Shown here: piece after piece, positions 14,867-22,961 of the stretch | How positions within the stretch are numbered: position 1 is the first letter of the stretch | How the letters are laid out: the number at the start of each line of letters is the position of its first letter | Origin: Methanothrix sp. | GTDB taxonomy: Archaea; Halobacteriota; Methanosarcinia; Methanotrichales; Methanotrichaceae | NCBI GenBank assembly: GCA_026394555.1 | Contig: JAPKXZ010000040.1 | Location: forward strand, 1 to 35,897 | DNA: 35,897 bases | Direction of reading: 5' to 3' | Made by a program: the position numbers and the translations under genes | Notes under the pieces: model-generated | Database searches by the model: none | What the model saw: only the letters and a program-made list of their open reading frames with translations | What the model was told of the DNA's origin: nothing

Positions 14867-15184
14867 GTGAGACGGAGAAAGGACAGCCACAAAACCAGAG
14901 ATCTGGCCTTACAGCGTATGGAGAGGCTTTTTGCGCTGGCAGCGGTAGCGCATGCCGCCCACCCGGAGAGGAGCGACAGATATGTGCAGATCGCCAGGAA
15001 GATTTGCACCCGCACCAGAGTTCGAATGCCCCGCCTGCTGAAAAGACTCTTTTGCAGACACTGCGGCCGCTTTCTCTCACCGGTCGCGACGAGGGTGAGG
15101 CTTCGCCAAGGCGTCCTGACCACCACCTGCCTATTATGCGGTGAGCAGATGAGACGACCTTACCGGTCCTCCGGGAAGGGCTAG
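14867..15184 (+). CDS. rnp4: RNase P protein component 4 (Rpp21/Rpr2 homologue)
   Basis: Rnp4 is a protein subunit of archaeal RNase P, which trims the 5' leader of tRNA precursors; it works with Rnp1. The 105-residue basic protein has a helical N-terminus (1-60) and a zinc ribbon with C63/C66 (CRHC) and C88/C91 (CLLC), as in the Rpr2/Snm1/Rpp21 family. Length is typical. The start is a GTG at 14867 (MRRRKDSHKT); an AAGGA lies about 9 bases upstream, and a TATA-like ATAGTTTAATAATA sits at 14832-14846. Confidence 0.88.
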   Translation: MRRRKDSHKTRDLALQRMERLFALAAVAHAAHPERSDRYVQIARKICTRTRVRMPRLLKRLFCRHCGRFLSPVATRVRLRQGVLTTTCLLCGEQMRRPYRSSGKG

Positions 15185-15205
15185 CCCGGAAAGTACCAGC
15201 CAGGA

Positions 15206-15685
15206 CTAATCGATGCAATCGGTTTGAGACAACCCCAGTTGATCGTAGCCTATGTATTGCATTATACTATCTTTCTTGTCTCCTATCAGCTCTTTCTCGC
15301 GATCGAGTATCTCTTTTACCAGTGTGGCGACGGGCACCTTTCCCTCCCAATTTCTGGCCAGGATGTCAGGCGAGGCTGATTCCTTGGCAACCTCATTGGC
15401 AACAAACGCGCAAAGGTAGATATCATCCACATAGCCGATTGGACCGTATTTCTCCTCAGGGATGATGTCCTCAGGAAGGATAAAATATGCAATGGCGGCA
15501 ATGACCAGCGGCGACATCGACCTGGGAAGAGCCCGGTCATCCAGGAGTCGGGTCATCATTTTATAGAGGGCCGGGGCCTGGTGAATTAGTTGGGAAAATT
15601 CGCCATCATAACCGGATATGTCCTTTTCCAGTATGGCATCAAATCTCTTCAAATCAAAAACCTCTTCCCACCTTATGGTGTGCAA
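15206..15685 (-). CDS. DUF1232 (YkvA-like) protein
   Basis: A 159-residue protein of the DUF1232/YkvA family. The hallmark segment is at about 65-100: VIAAIAYFILPEDIIPEEKYGPIGYVDDIYLCAFVAN (quoted in part), with the LPEDIIP...GYVDD motif. Members are small, often membrane-associated; the function is unknown. It is followed by a helical charged C-terminus. The gene is convergent with rnp4 (22-base gap). It is divergent from the DUF5803-like gene, with an AT-rich region between (15686-15720). Confidence 0.85.
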   Translation of the reverse strand: MHTIRWEEVFDLKRFDAILEKDISGYDGEFSQLIHQAPALYKMMTRLLDDRALPRSMSPLVIAAIAYFILPEDIIPEEKYGPIGYVDDIYLCAFVANEVAKESASPDILARNWEGKVPVATLVKEILDREKELIGDKKDSIMQYIGYDQLGLSQTDCID

Positions 15686-15820
15686 TTAATTAACTTTTGT
15701 GCCCAAAAAACGTTTATAGCGGCGGCCAGGGGTGATGTGTGGATATGCCTGGCAGGAACAACGGTATCCTTGGCCCTTGGTGAAAATTCAAATAGCTGTA
15801 GTGCATAGCAGCCGCAAACG

Positions 15821-16480
15821 ATGTACGATTATCTTCTTAAATTGGGCACCTGGGCCCTGCTCGCCCTGACTGCCATCTGCATGATATCTTGCGGCGCCCA
15901 GTTTAACGGAACTACCTATCAATTGGGAGAGAAAGTGGCGTTGATCACTGTGCCCATCAATGCCAGCCAAATAAATCTCACTCTGTTTGAGAAGACGGAT
16001 AATATGACGCTTTTTGACGAATCGGGCAAGAACGTCACCTTCAACAGCAGCTATCGATTCGTGCGGGGAGAGCATATCTACAGCCTGACCTTTGCGAGGC
16101 CGATCAAAGGAAGGCTGATCTACACCATGCATCTGCAGGGCCAGCAGTTCATTCTTCCCATTAGAGATCATGTCCCGCTGCGCATAATTCTGCCAGAGGG
16201 CTTCACTACAGGAGAACGAAGCCTGGGCATAGCCAGGCCGGCGCCGGACGAATTCGTGGAGGATAATTCCGGCAGCATTCTCACCTGGAATAATACCACG
16301 CAAATTTCCTACATCGAGGTCAACTATTACCGGAGAAGTGCCCCCCAGGCATTGATGATTATTTTTATCATCCTGGCTCTGACGGGTTTGGTCCTGCTGG
16401 CTCAGTACTACATCAGCATCAGAAGACTGAAAGATGCCAGGATGGAGATGGAAAACGAGGCGAATGGGAATGATCGCTGA
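15821..16480 (+). CDS. Surface protein with C-terminal membrane anchor (DUF5803-like)
   Basis: A 219-residue protein: an N-terminal hydrophobic segment (8-25, WALLALTAICMISCG) that may be a signal peptide or lipoprotein signal with Cys 24, a beta-rich outer domain (30-175) with several N-glycosylation sequons (NAS, NLT, NMT, NVT, NSS, NTT), and a C-terminal membrane helix (about 180-200, IIFIILALTGLVLLAQYY) with a basic charged tail inside. This layout matches the archaeal DUF5803 family, of unknown function. It ends close to the convergent UPF0200 gene. Confidence 0.7.
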   Translation: MYDYLLKLGTWALLALTAICMISCGAQFNGTTYQLGEKVALITVPINASQINLTLFEKTDNMTLFDESGKNVTFNSSYRFVRGEHIYSLTFARPIKGRLIYTMHLQGQQFILPIRDHVPLRIILPEGFTTGERSLGIARPAPDEFVEDNSGSILTWNNTTQISYIEVNYYRRSAPQALMIIFIILALTGLVLLAQYYISIRRLKDARMEMENEANGNDR

Positions 16481-16512
16481 TGGTAATTGCTCACCGAATT
16501 TAGCGAGGTTTG

Positions 16513-17187
16513 TCATTTTTCTCTTTCAGCTCCGGATTTTGCGCGGAGGAGCGAATTATGAGAAGTGCCTGCCAATAAGAGGCCCAGCAGTCTCTTTACA
16601 TCTTCACGAAAATCATCCAGGTTGCCGTCATTTAATAGCTTCAGGTCGGCGATCTTCATGGCCTCGCTCATGCCCCATCCCATCTCCCGGCATTCCCTCT
16701 GCTCGAGAGCAGCGGCCGCCAGGCTCTCCGGCTCCCCACAAGAGGAGATGATCTTCACATCCTCGTCTGTCTCCTTGCCATTGTTTGCCGGGCCCCTACC
16801 CGGATCGTCGGGTCGGCCCCGCGTCGCCAGCCATTTCAGCCGCGCTTCCACCGGTGCACAGACCTCTACCAGGTGAAACTCATCGGCATTGGCGCGAAAG
16901 AAGTCCGCCTCCTCTCGGGAGCGCAGACCATCTACCACTACTACATCCTTTCCCGAAGCTTTTGCCCTCTCAAAAGTAATTTTGGCCACAGCAGCCTGGC
17001 CATCAGAGGCCCGCAAGGCATTGCCGATGCGGCCCAAATTCTGGTCGGTAGGCTCCAGGCCCTGCCGGGCCGCCTCCTGGCGGATGACGTCTCCCATGAC
17101 CACTACCGCCAAACCCTGCTGACCTGCAATCTGAGAGGCTTCTCCTTTGCCTGAGCCAGGCAGGCCCACAAAACCGATGATCTTCAT
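16513..17187 (-). CDS. UPF0200 P-loop kinase-like protein
   Basis: A P-loop NTPase of the adenylate-kinase-like UPF0200 family (MJ1282 type). Walker A GLPGSGKGE is at about 8-16 after the likely start MKIIGFVG (ATG 17187, 225 residues); an ATG four codons upstream is also possible. VVVVDGLRSREEADFF near 85-100 is the Walker B-like segment, and RGRPDDP is the lid region. It is annotated in archaea as a dephospho-CoA kinase-like or nucleotide kinase, but the substrate is not established. It is the last gene of the hel308 operon, 34 bases after the radical SAM gene. Confidence 0.8.
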   Translation of the reverse strand: MKIIGFVGLPGSGKGEASQIAGQQGLAVVVMGDVIRQEAARQGLEPTDQNLGRIGNALRASDGQAAVAKITFERAKASGKDVVVVDGLRSREEADFFRANADEFHLVEVCAPVEARLKWLATRGRPDDPGRGPANNGKETDEDVKIISSCGEPESLAAAALEQRECREMGWGMSEAMKIADLKLLNDGNLDDFREDVKRLLGLLLAGTSHNSLLRAKSGAEREK

Positions 17188-17221
17188 ATAATTCACCAAT
17201 TGCTGCCATATTGCATATTTA

Positions 17222-18064
17222 TTAGTTTTTCCAGGTTATCTTGGGGGCGGCTCGAATCCGAACCTTAAGCTCTGTCCCGCAGGCAATCTCGCAAGCTTTG
17301 GCATTCTCCTCTAAAGCCTCTATCGAGACCGGTTCAAACCTGGCCCCCCCCTCTCGCGGCAATCCTTGTTGCAAGATCATGCTTTCCAGGCGATTTTCCG
17401 GATATAGCGCCAACAAGTGGCAGAGCGTACCGGCAATCTTCACCAACTGGGAAGAGGACGGCATATTTGGAAAGATCGTGCTGCGCACATCCAGTTCCAC
17501 TCCCATTTTAAAGCATATCTCAAGGCTTTCTGCCACCATCGCCGCCATGCCGGCGCTGCCTGTGGCCTTTTCGTAATCCGGCTCCAGAAGGGCAGTCTTG
17601 AGATCGAGGAATACCTTATCCACCAGTCCTTTTGCCAGCAATGTTTCCAGACGACCAGGAAAGCAGCCCGAGGTCTCCAGGCCCGTGGCCAGATGCAGGC
17701 TCCTGGCCAGGCGAAAGAGCCCGGTGCAGGCCTGCGGCTGGAGGAGCGGCTCGCCTCCGGATAAGACCAAGGCATTAACGAACGGCTTGCTGCTGGCCCG
17801 TTGTGATGCATCATCAAGGTTGATCTGTTGAGGATATGCATCGAATCTAACCCTGGCCCAGCGAGCGGCTGGAAAGCCCTTGACCTCAGATACAATGCGA
17901 GACGCGATAGTATGAAGAGCGACAAAGCGTTCTCCCGTCTGTAGCATCTGGTTGTGGCAATGGGGGCAGCGTAGTGGGCAGCCTCGCAAGAATACGACCA
18001 TGGCGGCGCGCCCCAGCCAGTCTACTGTGGAAAGAGGAACAATCCCACCGAAGTTTACCAACAT
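17222..18064 (-). CDS. Radical SAM activating enzyme (NrdG/PflA-like)
   Basis: A 280-residue radical SAM protein. The 4Fe-4S motif C29-x3-C33-x2-C36 (RGCPLRCPHC) starts at residue 27, and the SAM-binding SGGEPLLQP is near 101-109. It begins MLVNFGGIVPLSTVDWLGR, as in anaerobic ribonucleotide reductase activating enzymes, which make a glycyl radical on NrdD. No nrdD is in the window, so the partner is unknown. Its start overlaps the end of the coiled-coil gene by 10 bases, so it belongs to the hel308 operon. Confidence 0.85.
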   Translation of the reverse strand: MLVNFGGIVPLSTVDWLGRAAMVVFLRGCPLRCPHCHNQMLQTGERFVALHTIASRIVSEVKGFPAARWARVRFDAYPQQINLDDASQRASSKPFVNALVLSGGEPLLQPQACTGLFRLARSLHLATGLETSGCFPGRLETLLAKGLVDKVFLDLKTALLEPDYEKATGSAGMAAMVAESLEICFKMGVELDVRSTIFPNMPSSSQLVKIAGTLCHLLALYPENRLESMILQQGLPREGGARFEPVSIEALEENAKACEIACGTELKVRIRAAPKITWKN

Positions 18065-19338
18065 TTCCTTCCTGGGGAAAGATCAAGTTTTATCGGCCTT
18101 CCTCCAATCCTGGCCAGCCTCTCTTCCAGCTCCAACTCGTCTTTTGCCGCCTTTTCCTCTAATGAAGCCAGATCTTTTTTGGCTTGATCTAAGGCCGCCT
18201 CCAGGCTCTTTTTGCTTTTTCTATCCTGGCTCATCTCCTCTTTCAGACGATGACCCTCGCGGCTCTGATCTTTTATCTGAGACTCCAACTCCAGGATCTC
18301 CTCAACGATTCCTTGCAGCCTGGCTCTGGCATTTTCCAGCGACCTTCTCTTGATGAGCAGGTCAATATGATCGAGAATCTTTTCCTTCTTTTTGTCCTTC
18401 AAACCTAAAGTTGCCAGATGGCTTCGCAGTTCCTTTAGAGATCCGGAAATGTCTTTATCTTGCACGATGGAGGGTGATACAGAGAGTTGCTCAAAGACGT
18501 TTTTATGCTCTAGATTGATCCTATCACTTGATCCTTGCTTCATCATTCTGGCCAGCGCTTTGGTCAGAGGTGCAATAAGATCATTCAACTCATCCTCGAC
18601 CTCTGATTTTTCCTCTTTCTTCTTCTCCAAGATTCTCTTCAGCTCTTCTGTCCTTTTCCCAACATCACTTGCCTCCAGTTTCTTTGTCACCTCTTCCAGG
18701 CCGGATAACCGGAGGGTTATCTCCGAATGCGTCGCTTCATTATGCAGTGTTTTCTCTAACAGATCATCGATGCCCGATAGCTCTTTTTGCAGCCTTTCCG
18801 CCAGCTCTCGGGAGTACCAGCTCTCCTCTGCCAGCTTTCTTTTTTTGCCAATTTCCGTCTCTAGGTCGACCAGCAACCGGCTGATTTGTGTCAGGTCGGA
18901 TTTGATGCATTCGATGTTCTTGGGAAAGAGAGCTGCTACATAACTCTGCGCTCTGCCGAAGGTGGTCACCGTTCTCTCTAGTCCTTTGACCAGCGCCCAA
19001 TGATGCTGAAAAGCAGAATCCGCATCCTTTTTTTTGGGCGGAATCAACTTCTCCGAAAGCGTTTCAAGCTGCTTTACGACCTCGCTTCTTGCTGCCAGGC
19101 CCGCCCGCAGAAGCTTGGGCGGCGTGTCCTCATTCGCACTGGCCGATTCCAGGGCGGATATGTCTTTAGAAAGGACCTTCGCCACATCATCCATACGGCC
19201 ATAGATCTCTAAGCAGCGCATAGCAAAATCGGATTCCTTTCCTCTCTCTTCCAGCCAGGAATTAATTTTTGCAAGCTGCAGGATGGCCGATTCTTCTTTG
19301 GCCTCCGTTTTCCCAAAAACATTTTTGAGCCAATTCAA
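18055..19338 (-). CDS. Coiled-coil protein in the hel308 operon
   Basis: A 427-residue, highly charged, almost wholly helical protein with long heptad stretches: about 150-260 (KRKLAEESWYSRELAERLQKEL..., ELKRILEKKKEEKSEVEDEL) and 325-410 (LESQIKDQSREGHRLKEEM..., QAKKDLASLEEKAAKDELELEERL). There are no ATPase motifs or hinge, so it is not an SMC protein. Function unknown. Its ATG overlaps the hel308 stop by 4 bases, a sign of translational coupling. A DNA-repair role beside the helicase is plausible but inferred only from position. Confidence 0.8.
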   Translation of the reverse strand: MNWLKNVFGKTEAKEESAILQLAKINSWLEERGKESDFAMRCLEIYGRMDDVAKVLSKDISALESASANEDTPPKLLRAGLAARSEVVKQLETLSEKLIPPKKKDADSAFQHHWALVKGLERTVTTFGRAQSYVAALFPKNIECIKSDLTQISRLLVDLETEIGKKRKLAEESWYSRELAERLQKELSGIDDLLEKTLHNEATHSEITLRLSGLEEVTKKLEASDVGKRTEELKRILEKKKEEKSEVEDELNDLIAPLTKALARMMKQGSSDRINLEHKNVFEQLSVSPSIVQDKDISGSLKELRSHLATLGLKDKKKEKILDHIDLLIKRRSLENARARLQGIVEEILELESQIKDQSREGHRLKEEMSQDRKSKKSLEAALDQAKKDLASLEEKAAKDELELEERLARIGGRPIKLDLSPGRKCW

Positions 19339-21503
19339 GGCTGTATCTCCTCTTTTTTGAGCTGAGAGATGACTTTCTCGGCAATCTTGGGGCCAAGGAG
19401 GCGGACCACCTCGATCTGATCGGCTGCCAACAGCTTTTCTCTGCTGGTTATGCCCGACAAATAGAGCTTCCTGGCCCGGACGCGGCCTATTCCTTTCAGG
19501 TTTAGCAAAGCCAGAAGATCCCGGCCGGCACCATAGTGAATGCGCTCTGCCAGTTGCTCTGTTTTGAAGGTTATGCCCAGTTCAAGATGCTTGGACAGCT
19601 CGGCTAAAGAATGCATGAGCCACTCTGCCGTCTCAGCCGAGCGGTGAATGTCTCCCGGTCCGATATGATATCTGCTGGCAATCTGCTCCTCATGCACCTC
19701 GCTGATCCAGTCCATGAGCATGGATGCAGTCTTGGCCTCGCGAAGCAGATAGTCGTAGTTGTCCTCATCATATAGCTCCAACTGGTGCTGATCGATGAAC
19801 TCCTCCACCCATGCGTCTGCGGCCTGGATATAGAGCAGATTCATGTCAGGAGTCATGGTAATGAGGTGAATGAGGCCAAGGTCGGAAGGCCTTTTCCGTT
19901 CCGCCCGGTCCTGTTCTAAGGCACTGGAGAATTTGTCCAAATTATCGATTGCTCTGTGTTTCCCCAGATTTTCCATCATGATAACGGCGCTCAATGGATC
20001 GATGTAGAGCTTGGAGACCAGAGAGCCGAGCCTGGTGGGCAGGAGATCGCCCTCATCGCTGCCCTGGATCATGCCGTTATCTTTCAAGAAGTCGAGGACA
20101 GTCTCCAGTGTGACATCCAGATGCCAGGGACCCTGCTGATGGGCATAAAATGTGGTGGCGATGAAGGCTTTTAGCTCCGGTTCATTTTTGGCGAAACCGG
20201 CGGCAAATGTGGAGAGCAGATGGGTTCTAAGAGCGCTCTCGCTGGCCAGCTTCGACCAGATCTCTTCCGGGGTGCCGTGGATGTAGTGCTCCAAGAGCTC
20301 CTGCATCTCGGAAACGCTCTTGGCCATCAGAAAGGATTCGCCATAAGGATCCAGCCCAGGACGACCGGCGCGCCCGGCCATCTGGCGGTACTCGATGACG
20401 GAAATGGGCGTCATTCCCCTGCCGTACTCGTATCTCTTGTAGCTCTTGATGAGCACTCGGCGGGCCGGCAGGTTCAGGCCCGCGGCCAGGGTGGGAGTGC
20501 TGGCTATGACCTTGATCTTGTTTTCACGAAAGCCCTGCTCCACCAGTCGCCGCTGCTCGGACAGGAGGCCGGCGTGGTGGAAGGCAACGCCGCGAGAGAC
20601 GCAGGAGGCAAGGCGCACTGCCGTCTCGCTCTCGCCTGTGGCCAGAATGCTCAAAGAAAGATTCTCTGTGGCCGCATCGGCAGAGATCAGGCCGCAGAGC
20701 CGCATGGCGGCAGCTTCGGCGTTCTTCCTGGAATTCTCGAAGATGAGGATCTGGGCCGACTGGGAGAGGGTATCTTTAACCAGAGCCAGGCCCTCATCCT
20801 TCATGGCCAGCAGGGGGACTATGCCATCTGAGAAGACCTGCGATCCATTGCAGATAACGCCCTCTCGCAAGCGAATGGGACGCCAGTCGCTGCTTACCAT
20901 CTCCGCCTTCAGCCAGGCAGCGATCTCCTGTCCGTTGGCCACGGTTGCGGATAGGCCAATGACCTGCAAATTGGGATTGCAGTGGATTAGCTTAGTGATG
21001 GTCATCTCCAGGGTGGGGCCGCGACCCACGTCATTAAGCAGGTGTATCTCGTCCACTACCAGGACGGCCAGGTCTCGCACCCAGGAGGCCCCGTTTCTCA
21101 TGAGAGAGTCGGCCTTCTCGGAGGTGGCGATTATAATCAGATTTTTGCCCAGGCGCTCGTCTCTCTTGTCAAAGTCGCCGGTGCTGATGCCTACGGTTAC
21201 GCCCAGAGCCCTGAACTTTTTAAAAGAATCATACTTCTCCGTGGCCAAAGCGCGCAGAGGGACTATGTAAAGGGAGCGGCGGCCTTGCAGGGCGGCTTTG
21301 AGCATGGCAAGTTCAGCCAGCAGGGTCTTGCCGGAGGCGGTGGGCATGGCCAGTAGCATGCTCTTGCCATCGAGAAGGCCCCTTTCCAGAGCCTCAGCCT
21401 GAGGCGGATAGAGCTCTTTATAGCCACGCTCCTCATAAAGCTTGACGGCCTCCGGGGAAAGCCATGAGGCAAGGTCCTTTATCTCCAGCATCTGTGTCTC
21501 CAT
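19335..21503 (-). CDS. hel308: Hel308 superfamily 2 DNA helicase
   Basis: Hel308 unwinds lagging strands at stalled forks in a 3'-5' direction and is linked to recombination repair. The 722-residue protein has a Q motif (YPPQAEAL, 32-39), Walker A MPTASGKT at 53-60, DEIH at 151-154, LSATVAN (motif III), and motif VI QMAGRAGRPG. The C-terminus carries a helix-hairpin-helix LLNLKGIGRVRARKLYLSGI segment. Size is normal. GAGGAG lies just before ATG 21503. It heads a four-gene operon (hel308, coiled-coil, radical SAM, UPF0200). Confidence 0.95.
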   Translation of the reverse strand: METQMLEIKDLASWLSPEAVKLYEERGYKELYPPQAEALERGLLDGKSMLLAMPTASGKTLLAELAMLKAALQGRRSLYIVPLRALATEKYDSFKKFRALGVTVGISTGDFDKRDERLGKNLIIIATSEKADSLMRNGASWVRDLAVLVVDEIHLLNDVGRGPTLEMTITKLIHCNPNLQVIGLSATVANGQEIAAWLKAEMVSSDWRPIRLREGVICNGSQVFSDGIVPLLAMKDEGLALVKDTLSQSAQILIFENSRKNAEAAAMRLCGLISADAATENLSLSILATGESETAVRLASCVSRGVAFHHAGLLSEQRRLVEQGFRENKIKVIASTPTLAAGLNLPARRVLIKSYKRYEYGRGMTPISVIEYRQMAGRAGRPGLDPYGESFLMAKSVSEMQELLEHYIHGTPEEIWSKLASESALRTHLLSTFAAGFAKNEPELKAFIATTFYAHQQGPWHLDVTLETVLDFLKDNGMIQGSDEGDLLPTRLGSLVSKLYIDPLSAVIMMENLGKHRAIDNLDKFSSALEQDRAERKRPSDLGLIHLITMTPDMNLLYIQAADAWVEEFIDQHQLELYDEDNYDYLLREAKTASMLMDWISEVHEEQIASRYHIGPGDIHRSAETAEWLMHSLAELSKHLELGITFKTEQLAERIHYGAGRDLLALLNLKGIGRVRARKLYLSGITSREKLLAADQIEVVRLLGPKIAEKVISQLKKEEIQP

Positions 21504-21510
21504 GCTCCTC

Positions 21511-21575
21511 TAATCTTAAATACTACGTGAAAGTAGTACCTGCGGAATAGTAGTCACAATCATATAAATGCATCA
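21511..21575. promoter_or_regulatory. Divergent hel308/dapL promoter region with inverted repeat
   Basis: The 89 bases between the divergent starts hold a minus-strand TATA-like GTATTTAAG (about 21516-21524) for hel308 and a plus-strand TCATATAAATG (about 21560-21571) for dapL. Between them is a perfect 6-bp inverted repeat TACTAC-GTGAAA-GTAGTA at 21521-21538, partly echoed by a later TAGTAGTC. It could be an operator for hel308. The TATA calls are by eye; the operator is inference. Confidence 0.45.
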
Positions 21576-21592
21576 TCCATGGAGAGAAACTA

Positions 21593-22744
21593 ATGTATGC
21601 CGATCGGATAAAAAATCTCCCGCCATATCTCTTTGCCGCCATCGACAAAGCAAAACAAGAAGCACGGACAAGAGGCGTGGATGTAATCGACCTGAGCGTG
21701 GGCGACCCCGATTTGCCGACGCCTGAGCACATCGTCAAAGCCCTGAATAAGGCGGCCAGCGATCCGTCCAATCACCAGTATCCCTCCTACGAGGGCAAGC
21801 TCGCCTTCCGAAGAGCTGTGGCGGACTGGTACAAGCGGACATTTAACGTCGAACTGGACCCGACGAAAGAGGTGCTCACTTTGATCGGTTCCAAGGAGGG
21901 CATTGCCCATGCGCCCCTGGCCTTCATCAATCCCGGAGACGCGGCCTTGGTGCCCGATCCCGCCTATCCGGTTTACCGCACGGCCACCGTCTTTGCCGGA
22001 GGCGAACCAGTGATCATGCCGCTTCTTCGGGAGAACAAATTTCTGCCCGACCTGGAGGCCATCGCTCCCGCTGACGCTCGGCGGGCTAAGATCATGTTTC
22101 TCAACTACCCCAACAACCCCATCGGCGCTTCGGCGGACAGGAGCTTCTTCAAGAAGGTAATCGATTTCGCTAAAGATTACCATATCATCGTCATGCACGA
22201 TAATCCTTACTCTGAGACCTACTACGATGGAGAAAGGTCTCTGTCCCTTCTGGAGATGGAAGGCTCCAGGGATGTAGCAGTAGAGTTTCATTCGCTCTCC
22301 AAGACGTACAACATGACCGGCTGGAGGATCGGCTCGGTGGTGGGGAACAGCGACGTGGTGGCCGGCATTGGTAAGATCAAGAGCAACATCGACTCTGGAA
22401 CCTTTGGGGCCGTACAGGACGCAGGAATTGTAGCCCTAGAGAGCCCGAAAGAGGTAGTGGACGATATCAGGAAGATCTACCAGCACAGAATTGAGATCCT
22501 TTACAATGCCTTGAAAGACATGGGGTTACAGCTGGAGAAACCGCGCGCCACGCTCTACCTCTGGGCCTTTGTAGGAGGTAGCTCCATCGAATATGCAGGA
22601 CGTCTCTTAGAAAAGACGGGCATCGTGGCCACGCCCGGCGTGGGCTTCGGCCAGTATGGCGAGGGCTATGTCAGGTTTTCCATCACTCAACCTACGCCGC
22701 GGATAGAAGAGGCCGTGGTGCGGCTGGAGAGAATGAGCAAGTGA
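21593..22744 (+). CDS. dapL: LL-diaminopimelate aminotransferase
   Basis: A class I/II PLP-dependent aminotransferase of the DapL type, which makes LL-diaminopimelate directly from tetrahydrodipicolinate in lysine biosynthesis of many methanogens. The 383-residue protein begins MYADRIKNLPPYLFAAIDKAK and has GDPDLPTPEHI, FLNYPNNPIGA (about 169-179), the D203-N-P-Y segment that contacts PLP, and the Schiff-base lysine K237 in SLSKTYNMTGWRIG. R374-type FSIT closing motif is near the end (VRFSITQPT). Size fits DapL/DapC-like enzymes; a related aminotransferase specificity cannot be excluded. Confidence 0.85.
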   Translation: MYADRIKNLPPYLFAAIDKAKQEARTRGVDVIDLSVGDPDLPTPEHIVKALNKAASDPSNHQYPSYEGKLAFRRAVADWYKRTFNVELDPTKEVLTLIGSKEGIAHAPLAFINPGDAALVPDPAYPVYRTATVFAGGEPVIMPLLRENKFLPDLEAIAPADARRAKIMFLNYPNNPIGASADRSFFKKVIDFAKDYHIIVMHDNPYSETYYDGERSLSLLEMEGSRDVAVEFHSLSKTYNMTGWRIGSVVGNSDVVAGIGKIKSNIDSGTFGAVQDAGIVALESPKEVVDDIRKIYQHRIEILYNALKDMGLQLEKPRATLYLWAFVGGSSIEYAGRLLEKTGIVATPGVGFGQYGEGYVRFSITQPTPRIEEAVVRLERMSK

Positions 22745-22841
22745 GGGGTCACTGGATTCCTCATATCTATGCTCTTTGCGGATTCGTGTTTTTGTGACTT
22801 GTGTAGAATCGCTGCCAAGCGCTCAATCACAAACGTTCACC

Positions 22842-22890
22842 ATAAAGGCACAAAGGCACAAAGACACAAAGACACAAAGAACGAGCAAAA
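22842..22890 (+). repeat. Short CACAAAG tandem repeat
   Basis: Between dapL and leuS, the unit (A/G)GCACAAAG / GACACAAAG is repeated about four times with 9-base period (CCATAAAGGCACAAAGGCACAAAGACACAAAGACACAAAGAACGAGC). It is a variant of the dispersed CACAGAG family. The rest of the 217-base gap holds a TATA-like ATTATACATATATT (22932-22945) close to leuS. Confidence 0.7.
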
Positions 22891-22961
22891 GCAAAGGGAT
22901 TCAAAGCTCCAGGCTTTAAGGAATCTCAGAGATTATACATATATTCCGGAGGGAATTCAAG

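Noticed and set aside
22842-22890. CACAAAG tandem as a CRISPR array
   Set aside because: The period is about 9 bases with no spacers and no cas genes nearby.
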